A stretch of DNA of 56,981 nt, from assembly GCA_947452985.1 (NCBI GenBank), contig CANGEU010000008.1, positions 1-56,981 on the forward strand, written 5' to 3'. Each line of letters starts with the position of its first letter. Within the stretch, counting starts at the first letter, position 1. A program made the position numbers and the translations under genes. Under the pieces are notes generated by a model, which saw only the letters and a list, made by a program, of their open reading frames with translations, was not told where the DNA came from and made no database searches. The DNA comes from Micrococcales bacterium. GTDB taxonomy: Bacteria; Actinomycetota; Actinomycetes; Actinomycetales; Microbacteriaceae. Positions 8,034 to 16,497 of this stretch are shown one piece after another.

Positions 8034-9432
8034 GGCCGCAAAGGTATAGCTTTTCAACCACGGCGTCGATGGCGTCTTTGGTTCCGTAACCAACGGTCTT
8101 CTTGTGAGCCGCGTCGCTACGAGCAAAAATTGCGAACGCAATGACGTGCGGTTCGAGGCCTGGTGTGGTGATGAGACCCGTCAGACTATAAAGCCCTCCG
8201 ATAAAGCCAGTCTTTGCGCGAATGCTTCCTCTAGGGATCACTAACTCGTTGCGCTTGGTGGTGTTGTTATATGCGAAGAAGCGACCACCCAAGGTGCCGC
8301 CGTCACCGGATGTTGCCATGTAGGTGGTTAGCGATGCGATGTCGCTGGCTGGGTCGGCAGCGCTTTTCATGAGAGCCACTAGCAGCTGCGGGGTAACTCG
8401 GTTAGTGGGTGCCAAACCAGAGGCATCCTTCATGACCAATTTCTTGTAATTCACATGAAGGCTTGCAAAAAGTCGGTTTCCCATTTTTTGCACCGACGAA
8501 TAATCATTCTTCAGACCTAGGGCCAATTCAGTGTGGCGCGCAATCACTTCGGTTTCGGTGTTGTCCGAAATTTTGAGGGCGTGGGTAATCCAGTTGGTGA
8601 TTGGCTGAGAGTTTTTCGAAACAATCGGAACGGCAGCAGCCGGAGTCTTGCCCTTCACCACAATCAGGTTGGGAGACAGTTTCTTGACAGCTGGATCGTT
8701 CGCAAGAACTGCTGCCGCGTCGTCTGCCGTTTTCAACCATTCCTTGAAACTGTATCCAGCTTGAATGGTCGGGTCTTTTACACGCTTGCCGCTGTATTTG
8801 ACGTCGGTCAAGTCTGGATTCATTCGGGCAGCATCAATCATCAAACCGGTAATCGGAGAAATGTCGCCGGTAGTTCGTGAATAGGCGTAGTGATTGGGAT
8901 TCCAAGTTAAGCCTTTAAAGAATGTGTCGTCTAAAACAATCTTGTTAATGACCGTACCCGCCGGCAGAGCCGAAATGGAAGCAGCCGCAAGTTCGCGTAA
9001 CTTAGCAGGGTGTTGATTTGGCAGGAAATAGGTTGTGTAGGCGCCAGCAGCAACGCGGGTAAGAGTGTGGTCGCCACCGCCGCGCAGAATCAAGGTTCCT
9101 GGCTCAGCAGGAATAGTTAGCACCGTGGTGGTGGCAACATAAGGGTCAAGCCCAGCCACTTCCCGAGGCTTCACAATGAATTTGATGGCGGCTGCATTGG
9201 TAATGGTTTTCATGACCGAAGCCGAAGGAGTTTGCTCGTTGGAGCGCACATTCACCAAGACCTTGTTGGTGGTTAGGTCTACCGCATACGCGTAAAGTTT
9301 TCCAAGCTTCGGTGCTTTCAGCTCTTTAGCAATTGGCGCGCAGGCGGTTTCGGCCATAGCCTGGCCACTGCCGGCTAGAGTAAGCGAGGCAACAACGCTC
9401 GCAACAATTAGTGCCCGACCCAACTTTTTCAT
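8023..9432 (-). CDS. D-alanyl-D-alanine carboxypeptidase/endopeptidase, S13, second copy
   Basis: A paralogue of the gene at 6012-7388, 469 aa. The signal peptide ends near SGQAMAE. The catalytic motifs are SVMK (SxxK), SDN (SxN) and KTG in IRAKTGFIGG. Unlike the first copy it has no Thr-rich linker or obvious membrane anchor, so it may be released from the membrane. It lies 20 bp downstream of the beta-CASP nuclease gene on the same strand and is probably co-transcribed with it. Confidence 0.9.
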   Translation of the reverse strand: MKKLGRALIVASVVASLTLAGSGQAMAETACAPIAKELKAPKLGKLYAYAVDLTTNKVLVNVRSNEQTPSASVMKTITNAAAIKFIVKPREVAGLDPYVATTTVLTIPAEPGTLILRGGGDHTLTRVAAGAYTTYFLPNQHPAKLRELAAASISALPAGTVINKIVLDDTFFKGLTWNPNHYAYSRTTGDISPITGLMIDAARMNPDLTDVKYSGKRVKDPTIQAGYSFKEWLKTADDAAAVLANDPAVKKLSPNLIVVKGKTPAAAVPIVSKNSQPITNWITHALKISDNTETEVIARHTELALGLKNDYSSVQKMGNRLFASLHVNYKKLVMKDASGLAPTNRVTPQLLVALMKSAADPASDIASLTTYMATSGDGGTLGGRFFAYNNTTKRNELVIPRGSIRAKTGFIGGLYSLTGLITTPGLEPHVIAFAIFARSDAAHKKTVGYGTKDAIDAVVEKLYLCGPSL

Positions 9433-9452
9433 AGGTTTAAAGGCTAGTCGCT

Positions 9453-10859
9453 CTAAAGCGTAAAGTGCTGAGCGTCGGTTGGTGCCACAGCTGTAATGTG
9501 CAGTTCGTCTTCTACGCGCTTCACAACAGCTTCCTGAGCACCCTCTTCGCCGTGAATCACAAAGATCTTCTTAATACGGTCTTTGGCAACGCCAATCCAC
9601 TGCATCAATTCGTTGCCGTCGGCGTGAACCGAGAATTCCTGAATCGAAGCAATTTGCGCCTCGACCGGAACCATTTCGCCATGCATCTTGACCTCTTTGG
9701 CGCCTTCGAGTAGGTTGCGACCACGTGTGCCAGCCGCCTGATATCCAACCAAGACGACCGTGTGCTTCGGATTCGGCAGCATTCCGCGAAGGTGGTGAAC
9801 CACTCGCCCACCGGTAGCCATGCCCGACGCCGAAATTATGATGGACGGCTGCGGAGGAGTGTTGATGCTCTTCGATTCGTCCACGGTCATAAGCTCAACC
9901 AACTGACCCGGGTTGAATGGGTCGCGGCCCTGCCAAGTTTCGGCGATGTCGTCGCGGATTTCCGGTGAGTGCTTGTCAATGGCGTCTCGGTAGAAAGCCA
10001 GAGCCCTCAGAGCCATCGGGCTGTCGGCGTAAATTGGCACGTTTCTGATCTTGCCCTCTTCGATGAGTTCACGAAGGCGAACCAAAATAACTTCGGTGCG
10101 GTCAACGGCAAAAGCAGGAATTAGAACCGAACCACCACGGTCGATGGTGGTGTTGATGACGGTTGGGAAATCAGTCGAGCGTGCATCGTGTTCGCGGTCG
10201 CCATAGGTCGACTCGGTAATTACGGCATCGAACTGACCTTCTGGGAACGCTCCGGGTGCTCGCAGTAGTGGGTGATCCGGGCGTCCGAGGTCGCCGGTAA
10301 ATAGAAGGCGCTTTCCGAAGAACTCGACCTCAATAAACGAGGCGCCCAAGATGTGTCCAGCCGGGTGAAAGGTTACAAAAGTTTCGGTAGCCACCTGGGT
10401 TTGCGTGTAGAACGCGGTTGGCTGGAACTGCTTCAATGTGGTGTCTACGTCTGGCTCGCCATACAGCGCTACCGGAGGGTTGTGCTTCGAGAAGCCCTTT
10501 TTTAGAGCCCAGGCGGCGTCTTCGGTTTGAATGCGAGCTGAATCGCGCAAGATAACTTCGGCCAACTTGCCGGTGTATTCGGTTAGATAGACCGGTCCCC
10601 CGAAACCTAGCTTGACCAACCGCGGCAGGTAGCCACAGTGATCCAGGTGCGCGTGGGTGAGTACCACTGCGTCGATGCTCTCGGGTTCAACCGGGAAGTT
10701 CTCCCAGTTCTTTAGGCGCAACTCTTTCAGGCCCTGAAACATGCCGCAGTCAACCAGCACTCGGGTATCGCCACACTCAAGCAGGAAGCGGCTACCAGTT
10801 ACGGTTCCGGCTGCGCCTAAGAATTGGATGGTTGGTTGGTTTGCCCCAGTTGCGTTCAT
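9453..10859 (-). CDS. Metallo-beta-lactamase / beta-CASP RNA-processing exonuclease-like protein
   Basis: Cytoplasmic zinc hydrolase of 468 aa, expected to act on RNA. The MBL metal motif HAHLDHCGYLPRL lies near residue 67, followed by HPAGHILGAS and FTGDLGRPDHPLLR. The beta-CASP insert begins at ESTYGDREH. The C-terminal part has a SASGMATGGRVVHHL segment and a late His-rich SVHADGNELMQW (RMMBL-type). A leaderless start is supported by TAGACT six bases before the ATG on the minus strand. Substrate specificity is not predictable. Confidence 0.88.
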   Translation of the reverse strand: MNATGANQPTIQFLGAAGTVTGSRFLLECGDTRVLVDCGMFQGLKELRLKNWENFPVEPESIDAVVLTHAHLDHCGYLPRLVKLGFGGPVYLTEYTGKLAEVILRDSARIQTEDAAWALKKGFSKHNPPVALYGEPDVDTTLKQFQPTAFYTQTQVATETFVTFHPAGHILGASFIEVEFFGKRLLFTGDLGRPDHPLLRAPGAFPEGQFDAVITESTYGDREHDARSTDFPTVINTTIDRGGSVLIPAFAVDRTEVILVRLRELIEEGKIRNVPIYADSPMALRALAFYRDAIDKHSPEIRDDIAETWQGRDPFNPGQLVELMTVDESKSINTPPQPSIIISASGMATGGRVVHHLRGMLPNPKHTVVLVGYQAAGTRGRNLLEGAKEVKMHGEMVPVEAQIASIQEFSVHADGNELMQWIGVAKDRIKKIFVIHGEEGAQEAVVKRVEDELHITAVAPTDAQHFTL

Positions 10860-10907
10860 GTTTGAAGTCTATGTTCCATGTCAGACGCGGTTGCTAATTT
10901 TTTGCCT

Positions 10908-11108
10908 ATGAGCGAAAAAGATTACGACCCAGACGACATCGAACCAGGCCTTAGCGAGGGCGACATCCATTCGGGTCCTGGCGGTTACGAAGGTATGGGC
11001 TATGCCGGCGGATACGCGGCGGGGTACTTAGAAAAAGATGAAGAGTCAAACGACGATGAAGACGAAGACGACGAAGACGGCTTCGACGAAGACCAAGCCA
11101 ATCACTAA
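10908..11108 (+). CDS. Small acidic protein of unknown function
   Basis: I do not recognise this gene. From the ATG at 10908 it encodes 66 aa: a Gly/Tyr-rich middle (GGYEGMGYAGGYAAGY) and a tail made almost only of Asp and Glu. An upstream in-frame ATG at 10878 would give 76 aa. I prefer 10908 because TAATTT at 10895-10900 ends 7 bp before it, as in the leaderless genes of this window. It is divergent from the beta-CASP gene, and its stop directly abuts the stop of the convergent DUF779 gene. Confidence 0.6.
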   Translation: MSEKDYDPDDIEPGLSEGDIHSGPGGYEGMGYAGGYAAGYLEKDEESNDDEDEDDEDGFDEDQANH

Positions 11109-11543
11109 CTAAACGAGCTTGAAGTCGCCGGTACCAAGCATTACCGGTGAAGTTTTCAAAACCTCATACTCGGCGTCTGTGAATAGTCGCGAGCGAATGA
11201 TGAATCGCATGCCTTCTGGTGTTTCCAGCGAGAATCCGCCGCCGCGACCCGGCACTACGTCGATCTCAATGTGAGTGTGCTTCCAGTACTCAAACTGCTC
11301 AAGGGAAATCCAAACCTTGATTGGCTTTTCAATTCCCGAAACCTCCAGTTCACCGAGCAAAACATCGGCGCCGCCAACACGAAACTCCCCATCGAGGTAA
11401 CACATTGGTGCAGACCCATCACAGCAACCACCAGACTGGTGAAACATCAGCGGCCCGTTACGGTTGGTCAGTTTTAGGAGCAACTCACCGGCAGCGACGC
11501 TAACATCGATGCGCTTTGGCAAAGTTCCATAAATGGTGCTCAT
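11109..11543 (-). CDS. DUF779 family protein
   Basis: A 144-aa cytoplasmic protein carrying the DUF779 signature GPLMFHQSGGCCDGSAPMCY near residue 32; the Cys pair and nearby Cys suggest metal or thiol chemistry. DUF779 genes are frequently found next to acetaldehyde-type aldehyde dehydrogenases, as here (74 bp downstream of the ALDH gene on the same strand). The biochemical role of the family is not established. Confidence 0.88.
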   Translation of the reverse strand: MSTIYGTLPKRIDVSVAAGELLLKLTNRNGPLMFHQSGGCCDGSAPMCYLDGEFRVGGADVLLGELEVSGIEKPIKVWISLEQFEYWKHTHIEIDVVPGRGGGFSLETPEGMRFIIRSRLFTDAEYEVLKTSPVMLGTGDFKLV

Positions 11544-11570
11544 AGTTGCAGATTACTCCTGAATTGTGAA

Positions 11571-11600
11571 GGTGCGGGAGCCCCTAAGAACTCCCGCACC
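11571..11600 (-). terminator. Hairpin between aldehyde dehydrogenase and DUF779 gene
   Basis: A perfect 10-bp GC-rich stem (GGTGCGGGAG at 11571-11580 with 11591-11600) and a 10-nt loop. No strong T-run follows on the minus strand, so it may be a leaky terminator or an mRNA-stabilising hairpin that leaves DUF779 less expressed than the ALDH. Confidence 0.55.
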
Positions 11601-11617
11601 TCTCCCCCGGAGTCGGT

Positions 11618-13141
11618 TTAGAAGAAACCGAGCTTGTTCTCTGAGTAGCTGACCAAAAGGTTCTTGGTCTGCTGGTAGTGATCCAACATCATCTTGTGGT
11701 TTTCGCGACCAATACCAGATGACTTGTAACCACCGAATGCAGCGTGTGCTGGGTAGTCGTGGTAGCAGTTGGTCCAAACTCGACCAGCCTGAATTTCACG
11801 TCCGGCTCGGTATGCGGTGTTGATGTTACGAGTCCAAACACCAGAACCTAGGCCGTAGAGGGTGTCGTTTGCGATTTCCATAGCCTCATCGAAGCCATCG
11901 AACTTAGCAACCGAAACAACTGGGCCGAAGATCTCCTCCTGGAAGATTCGCATGTTGTTGGTGCCTTCGAAGATGGTTGGCTCAACATAGAAACCACCTG
12001 AAAGGTCGCCGCCTAGGTCGGCACGCTTGCCACCCATAAGTAGCTTGGCGCCTTCCTGCTTACCAATTTCGATGTAGCTCAAGATCTTCTCAAGCTGGTC
12101 ATTCGATGCCTGAGCACCGATCATGGTTGCAGTGTCTAGAGGGTTTCCCTGGATGATTGCCTTGGTGCGAACCATGACGTCGGCAAGGAACTTGTCGTAG
12201 ATTGGTGCATCGATTAGGGCGCGTGATGGACAGGTACATACTTCACCCTGGTTTAGGGCGAACATGTTGAAGCCTTCGATGGCCTTGTCGTAGAACGCAT
12301 CATTCTTCTCTGCAATGTCCCGGAAGAAGATGTTTGGTGACTTTCCACCAAGTTCTAGGGTTACCGGAATGATGTTCTCCGATGCGTACTGCATGATTAG
12401 GCGACCGGTTGTGGTTTCACCGGTAAACGCAATCTTGGCAATACGGCGCGATGAAGCCAAAGGCTTTCCAGCCTCAACACCGAAACCGTTGACGATGTTT
12501 ACAACACCAGCAGGAAGAATGTCGGCAATTAGTTCCATCAGATACAAGATCGAAGCAGGGGTCTGCTCGGCTGGTTTTAGAACTACGCAGTTACCGGCGG
12601 CTAGCGCTGGAGCAAGCTTCCAAACTGCCATCAGGATTGGGAAGTTCCAAGGGATGATCTGACCAACAACACCTAGAGGCTCGTGGAAGTGGTAGGCAAC
12701 GGTGTCGTTGTTGAGCTCTCCCAGTGAACCTTCCTGCGCACGGATGCATCCTGCGAAGTAACGGAAGTGGTCGATTGCTAGTGGAATGTCGGCAGCCATG
12801 GTCTCGCGAACAGGCTTTCCGTTGTCCCAGGTTTCGGCAACAGCGATCTTCTCTAGGTTCTGCTCCATGCGGTCGGCAATCTTGTTCAAAATGATTGCGC
12901 GCTCGGTTGCCGAAGTCTTATTCCAAGTCTTGGCAGCTGCGTGGGCGGCGTCTAGGGCCTTGTCGATGTCGGCAGCATTGCCTCGAGCGATTTCGGTGAA
13001 GACACGGCCAGTTACCGGGGTAACGTTTTCAAAATATTCTCCAGATGACGGAGCCACATATTGGCCGCCGATCCAGTGGTCGTAGCGTGGTCTGAATTCA
13101 ACAATGGAACCCGCTTGACCTGGTTGTGCGTAAACGCTCAT
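11618..13141 (-). CDS. NAD(P)+-dependent aldehyde dehydrogenase (acetaldehyde type)
   Basis: A 507-aa enzyme oxidising an aldehyde (probably acetaldehyde or a short-chain aldehyde) to the acid. Family motifs are the catalytic-Glu [14 protein letters not shown] near residue 260 and the nucleophile-Cys [11 protein letters not shown] near 300. The ExaC/AcoD subgroup is suggested by overall length and by the adjacent DUF779 gene. The ATG at 13141 with AAGGAAATTGCA upstream was chosen over a longer frame starting 54 bp earlier. It diverges from a LuxR-type response regulator. Its product, acetate, could be used by the Acs encoded at 33.5 kb. Confidence 0.92.
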   Translation of the reverse strand: MSVYAQPGQAGSIVEFRPRYDHWIGGQYVAPSSGEYFENVTPVTGRVFTEIARGNAADIDKALDAAHAAAKTWNKTSATERAIILNKIADRMEQNLEKIAVAETWDNGKPVRETMAADIPLAIDHFRYFAGCIRAQEGSLGELNNDTVAYHFHEPLGVVGQIIPWNFPILMAVWKLAPALAAGNCVVLKPAEQTPASILYLMELIADILPAGVVNIVNGFGVEAGKPLASSRRIAKIAFTGETTTGRLIMQYASENIIPVTLELGGKSPNIFFRDIAEKNDAFYDKAIEGFNMFALNQGEVCTCPSRALIDAPIYDKFLADVMVRTKAIIQGNPLDTATMIGAQASNDQLEKILSYIEIGKQEGAKLLMGGKRADLGGDLSGGFYVEPTIFEGTNNMRIFQEEIFGPVVSVAKFDGFDEAMEIANDTLYGLGSGVWTRNINTAYRAGREIQAGRVWTNCYHDYPAHAAFGGYKSSGIGRENHKMMLDHYQQTKNLLVSYSENKLGFF

Positions 13142-13260
13142 TGCAATTTCCTTTTTCTTGTCGGTCAGCAACGGCGCTGACCAGTAATCGAACATTACGC
13201 CCGCGATTTACGCCGAGAAATGCCTAAAACACCCAACTAGCCATAAGCACATCTAACGGA

Positions 13261-13293
13261 TAGGTAACGACCTAGCCAAATGGCTAGGTAACG
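13261..13293. promoter_or_regulatory. Palindromic operator between aldehyde dehydrogenase and response regulator
   Basis: CCTAGCCA-AA-TGGCTAGG at 13271-13288 is an 8-bp perfect inverted repeat. It is embedded in two direct copies of TAGGTAACG (13261-13269 and 13285-13293). A half-site, CTAGCCA, lies further left in the same gap. The element sits 17-49 bp before the regulator start and about 120 bp before the ALDH start, so it could control both. Binding by the neighbouring regulator is an inference. Confidence 0.5.
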
Positions 13294-13309
13294 GGTTTAG
13301 CATCAAAAC

Positions 13310-13993
13310 ATGGACCGCGAACCCCGCTCCGATGTACCGCTTGGCAGAAGAATGCCTAATGCCTCCACGCGCATTGTGATTGCCGACCGAAATGTAATCA
13401 CGCGCGTTGGTCTTCGCTCAATCCTGGAGCGCAACCCTGGTTTCGCAGTCATCGCAGAAGCCACCAGCTATGACGCCGTCATCGATGCAGTAGACGAACA
13501 TGGCCCAGATGTTCTCATCATCGACCTAGATCTCGGCGACGACACCACTCGCGGGCTAAAGGTCGTTGAAGAGGTAACCGACCGCTACCCAACCACAAAG
13601 GTTCTAGTTCTTGCCAACACCTTGAGCGAAATGATTGTGGTTGAGGCGCTCAGACGAGGTGCCAACGGCTACCTGTGCAAAGACGATGTGAAAGCCGACG
13701 AACTAGGAAAAGGAATCAAAGCCATTCAAGATGGCGAAACCGTTCTAGGTAAAGGAGTTGGAAACCTGGTTGCCCACTCACTCGGCTCAACCCGCCAGAC
13801 CGAACACCTAACCGACCGCGAGATCGACGTCATCAAACAGGTTGCCAAAGGCCTCAGCACCAAACAGATTGCAGTGGCGATGTTCATTTCCGAAAGCACC
13901 ATCAAGTTCCACCTTCAAAACGCTTCCCGCAAACTTGGCGCCCATCGCCGCGCTGAAATAGTTCATCGCGCTGCCGCTGCCGGTCTTCTTTAG
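13310..13993 (+). CDS. LuxR/NarL-type response regulator, no adjacent kinase
   Basis: A two-domain transcription regulator of 227 aa. The receiver domain starts at STRIVIADRNVITRVGLRSIL; the phospho-acceptor Asp is in DVLIIDLDLGDD and the conserved Lys is in YLCKDD. The C-terminal LuxR HTH (LTDREIDVIKQVAKGLSTKQ... with SESTIKFHLQN) covers about 165-225. A start at 13310 is supported by TAGCAT at 13298-13303, six bases upstream. There is no sensor kinase in the window. The divergent position suggests control of the ALDH-DUF779 operon. The stop overlaps the convergent ROK gene by 4 bp. Confidence 0.9.
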   Translation: MDREPRSDVPLGRRMPNASTRIVIADRNVITRVGLRSILERNPGFAVIAEATSYDAVIDAVDEHGPDVLIIDLDLGDDTTRGLKVVEEVTDRYPTTKVLVLANTLSEMIVVEALRRGANGYLCKDDVKADELGKGIKAIQDGETVLGKGVGNLVAHSLGSTRQTEHLTDREIDVIKQVAKGLSTKQIAVAMFISESTIKFHLQNASRKLGAHRRAEIVHRAAAAGLL

Positions 13994-15213
13994 CGCGCCT
14001 TCTTAACCGGAACTAACTGAGCATCGCTCGGGTTCTCCAATAGCCCATGAAAGGCTAGTTCAGCAGAGCCCACCATGAGGGTTTCTTCTCCAAGCTCTCC
14101 GTTTCGGATTACCACTCGCTCTTGGGCTGCCTTCAGGGTTCCGGCCTTCATGGACTCAATCAGTCCTTCCGGGTCGAAGTTGAAAAGTGAGCTGAGGAAT
14201 CCGGCCAAAATGATTGCTTCCGGATTGAAGATGTTTACATAGGTGCTGATTCCGGCACCAAGTGACGCAACCTGCTTGCGAAGAATCTTGATTGCTTCCT
14301 TCGACTTAGTAGAACGAATCTCCTGATCCAATTCTTGGTCGGTAGCCGAATACATCTTGAACACCTGAAGCAGGTCGTCGCGGCGGACGAGTGATTCCAG
14401 GGTTCCAGAGAGGCCGGAGTAGTCAACATCGGCGGCACCACCGATTCTTACGTGGCCGAATTCACCACCGTAACCGGACGCGCCTCGAAGTTGACTTCCG
14501 TTCACAATAGCTCCGCCACCGATACCACCCGACCCGGCAAAAAGGTATACGGCGTCGAGTAGACCACGAGCAGCACCAAAATTGCGCTCGGCCATACAGC
14601 CGATGCTCGCGTCATTGTCTACAAAAACTGGAAGCCCGGTTGCCTGGCTAAGCATGGAACCAAACGGCTGCTCAATCCATCCGAGTTGCGGCGCAAAGCG
14701 CACGACGTTGTCGGAGACCCGAACCTGCCCTGGAATGGCAACTCCAATTCCGGCAATTCTTTGATCTGACTGGAGTCCGTCGCGAAGTTCGGCAATTGCC
14801 TTCGCAGCAGTCTTAACAGAATCAGCTGCAGTTGGGTTTTGACCCATCACCACTCGGACGGTTTTCAAAACTTTCCCGGACAGGGAGACGAGGCCGACGG
14901 TTGTGGCATCGATTTCTGGGTGAACCGCAAACGCCACCACTTTAGTCGAAGCGGTTACCACCAGACTTGGGCGTCCGACACCACTTGTAGCAGCGCCTTC
15001 GGTTTCGTGAGCAAAACCAAGTTGTTCGAGTTCGGAAACAAGGTCAGAGATGGTGGATCGGTTAAGACCGGTGGCGGAAGTCAATTGGGAACGAGTGACC
15101 GTTCCATAGAAGTGAATCATCTGCAGAATGATTGAAAGGTTGTGCTGACGCACGGCGTCCCGGTTGCTTCCGAGAACGCCTGCCGACTGCAGCGAAATTA
15201 TTGGTGACTTCAC
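13990..15213 (-). CDS. ROK-family transcriptional regulator (NagC/XylR type)
   Basis: Sugar-responsive repressor of 407 aa. An N-terminal winged helix-turn-helix (TRSQLTSATGLNRSTISDLV, about residues 40-60) precedes the ROK sugar-kinase-like domain with FVDNDASIGCMAERNFGAARG and GSGGIGGGAIVNG. The zinc-binding Cys cluster of ROK kinases is not seen, which fits a regulator. The start is GTG with TAGATT six bases upstream (leaderless). It is divergent from the ABC sugar transporter and very probably controls it. Confidence 0.92.
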   Translation of the reverse strand: MKSPIISLQSAGVLGSNRDAVRQHNLSIILQMIHFYGTVTRSQLTSATGLNRSTISDLVSELEQLGFAHETEGAATSGVGRPSLVVTASTKVVAFAVHPEIDATTVGLVSLSGKVLKTVRVVMGQNPTAADSVKTAAKAIAELRDGLQSDQRIAGIGVAIPGQVRVSDNVVRFAPQLGWIEQPFGSMLSQATGLPVFVDNDASIGCMAERNFGAARGLLDAVYLFAGSGGIGGGAIVNGSQLRGASGYGGEFGHVRIGGAADVDYSGLSGTLESLVRRDDLLQVFKMYSATDQELDQEIRSTKSKEAIKILRKQVASLGAGISTYVNIFNPEAIILAGFLSSLFNFDPEGLIESMKAGTLKAAQERVVIRNGELGEETLMVGSAELAFHGLLENPSDAQLVPVKKAR

Positions 15214-15226
15214 ACTTCAAATCTAC

Positions 15227-15245
15227 TTGTTGGCTAAAACAACAA
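15227..15245. promoter_or_regulatory. Putative ROK operator upstream of sugar ABC transporter
   Basis: An interrupted palindrome, TTGTTGGCTAAAACAACAA (arms TTGTT/AACAA), lies in the 166-bp gap between the ROK regulator and the binding-protein gene. Further TTGTTG and CAACA motifs follow at 15291-15307, just before a TATACT -10 candidate at 15309-15314. AT-rich TTGTT/AACAA arms resemble known NagC/Mlc/XylR-type operators. Confidence 0.45.
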
Positions 15246-15379
15246 ATTGGTAACTTTACTGATTTGTTACGCGTTTTGGTGAATTTGGGTTTGTTGGTTG
15301 GGGCAACATATACTCAGACTCAAATATGAGTTCACGGTAGAAACTTTGCCGAAAATAACCATAAATCGAAGGGAAAAAA

Positions 15380-16417
15380 ATGAAGAAGTCTTCATTGCTT
15401 TCAGTAACCGCGGTTGTAGCAGCGTCAATGCTTGCTCTAAGCGGTTGTTCAGCAGCACCCACCGGTAGCACCCGCGCCTGTGTAATCCTTCCTGACGCCG
15501 ACAGCGGAACTCGCTGGGAGCCAGGTGACCGTCCAGCTCTAGAGAAGGCACTTAAGGGTGCAGGCTACGAAGCTGACATCCAGAACGCCCAGTCAGACAC
15601 CGCAAAGTACGCAACTATCGCAGACCAGCAGCTTTCAAAGGGCTGTGGCGTAATGCTTCTAGTTGACCTACAGGGTGCTGGTGTAGCAGTTGCTGAAAAG
15701 GCAAAGGCTCAGGGAATTCCTGTAATCGCTTACGACCGCCCAATCAAGGGTGCTGACTACTACGTATCGTTCGACAACGCAGTTGTTGGTCAGCTACAGG
15801 GTCAGATGATCGTTGATGGTCTAGCCGCTGCTGGCAAGGACATCAAGACCGCAAGCATTATCTACAGCTCGGGAGACCCAGCCGACGGTAACGCAAAGAT
15901 GTTCCTTGATGGTGCACTATCTGTTCTTGACGCTGCTGGCGCCAAGGCTGCATTCACCATGGAAGGTACTTGGGATGGCGCAAAGGCCGGAACCCTATTC
16001 GAGCAGGCATTCACTGCTGTAAAGGGTAAGGTCGACGCTGTTCTAGCTCCAAACGACAACAACGCTGCTTCGATCATCGCGATTCTAGACAAGAACGGTC
16101 TAACTGTTCCTGTATCGGGTCAGGATGCATCAGTTGCTGGTCTACAGAACGTTCTACTAGGAAAGCAGTGGGCAACCGTCTACAAGCCTTTCACCGTAGA
16201 GGCTAAGGCTGCTTCTGACCTAGCAATTGCTCTTCTAAAGGGTGAGAAGCCAAAGGCAAACAAGACTCTAGACGACGGAACTCCTTTCGTTGCTCTAGAC
16301 CCAATTGCTACCACCGCAGACAAGGTAAAGGATGTTGTAGCCGCTGGCGATGCCAAGGCTGCAGATCTTTGCACCGCTGCAGTTGCAGCTGCTTGTGCAA
16401 AGTACGGCGTCAAGTAA
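15380..16417 (+). CDS. Sugar ABC transporter substrate-binding lipoprotein (xylose/ribose type)
   Basis: A 345-aa extracytoplasmic binding protein. The lipobox is LALSGC (modified Cys near residue 23). The periplasmic-binding-protein-1 fold is recognisable from YATIADQQLSKGCGVMLLVD, IPVIAYDRPIKGADYYVSFDN and VDAVLAPNDNNAASIIAIL. The closest well-known relatives are XylF-type D-xylose binding proteins; the actual sugar is not proven. The ribosome site AAGGGAAAAAA precedes the ATG. Codon choice differs from its neighbours, with heavy use of CTA (Leu) and GTA (Val). A long hairpin follows the stop. Confidence 0.92.
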   Translation: MKKSSLLSVTAVVAASMLALSGCSAAPTGSTRACVILPDADSGTRWEPGDRPALEKALKGAGYEADIQNAQSDTAKYATIADQQLSKGCGVMLLVDLQGAGVAVAEKAKAQGIPVIAYDRPIKGADYYVSFDNAVVGQLQGQMIVDGLAAAGKDIKTASIIYSSGDPADGNAKMFLDGALSVLDAAGAKAAFTMEGTWDGAKAGTLFEQAFTAVKGKVDAVLAPNDNNAASIIAILDKNGLTVPVSGQDASVAGLQNVLLGKQWATVYKPFTVEAKAASDLAIALLKGEKPKANKTLDDGTPFVALDPIATTADKVKDVVAAGDAKAADLCTAAVAAACAKYGVK

Positions 16418-16430
16418 CAAAAAATAGGTG

Positions 16431-16468
16431 AATCTTGTGCCGGTACCCGTAGGTGCCGGCACAAGATT
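16431..16468 (+). terminator. Long intercistronic hairpin after the binding-protein gene
   Basis: A 13-bp perfect stem (16431-16443 with 16456-16468) extends inwards by a T-G wobble and three more pairs to a four-base loop. It separates the binding protein from the ATPase gene and is not followed by a T-run. It probably protects the upstream message or partly terminates, giving more binding protein than transporter. Confidence 0.7.
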
Positions 16469-16497
16469 TCCTCCAAAGATTTAGAAAGAGAAATGTG

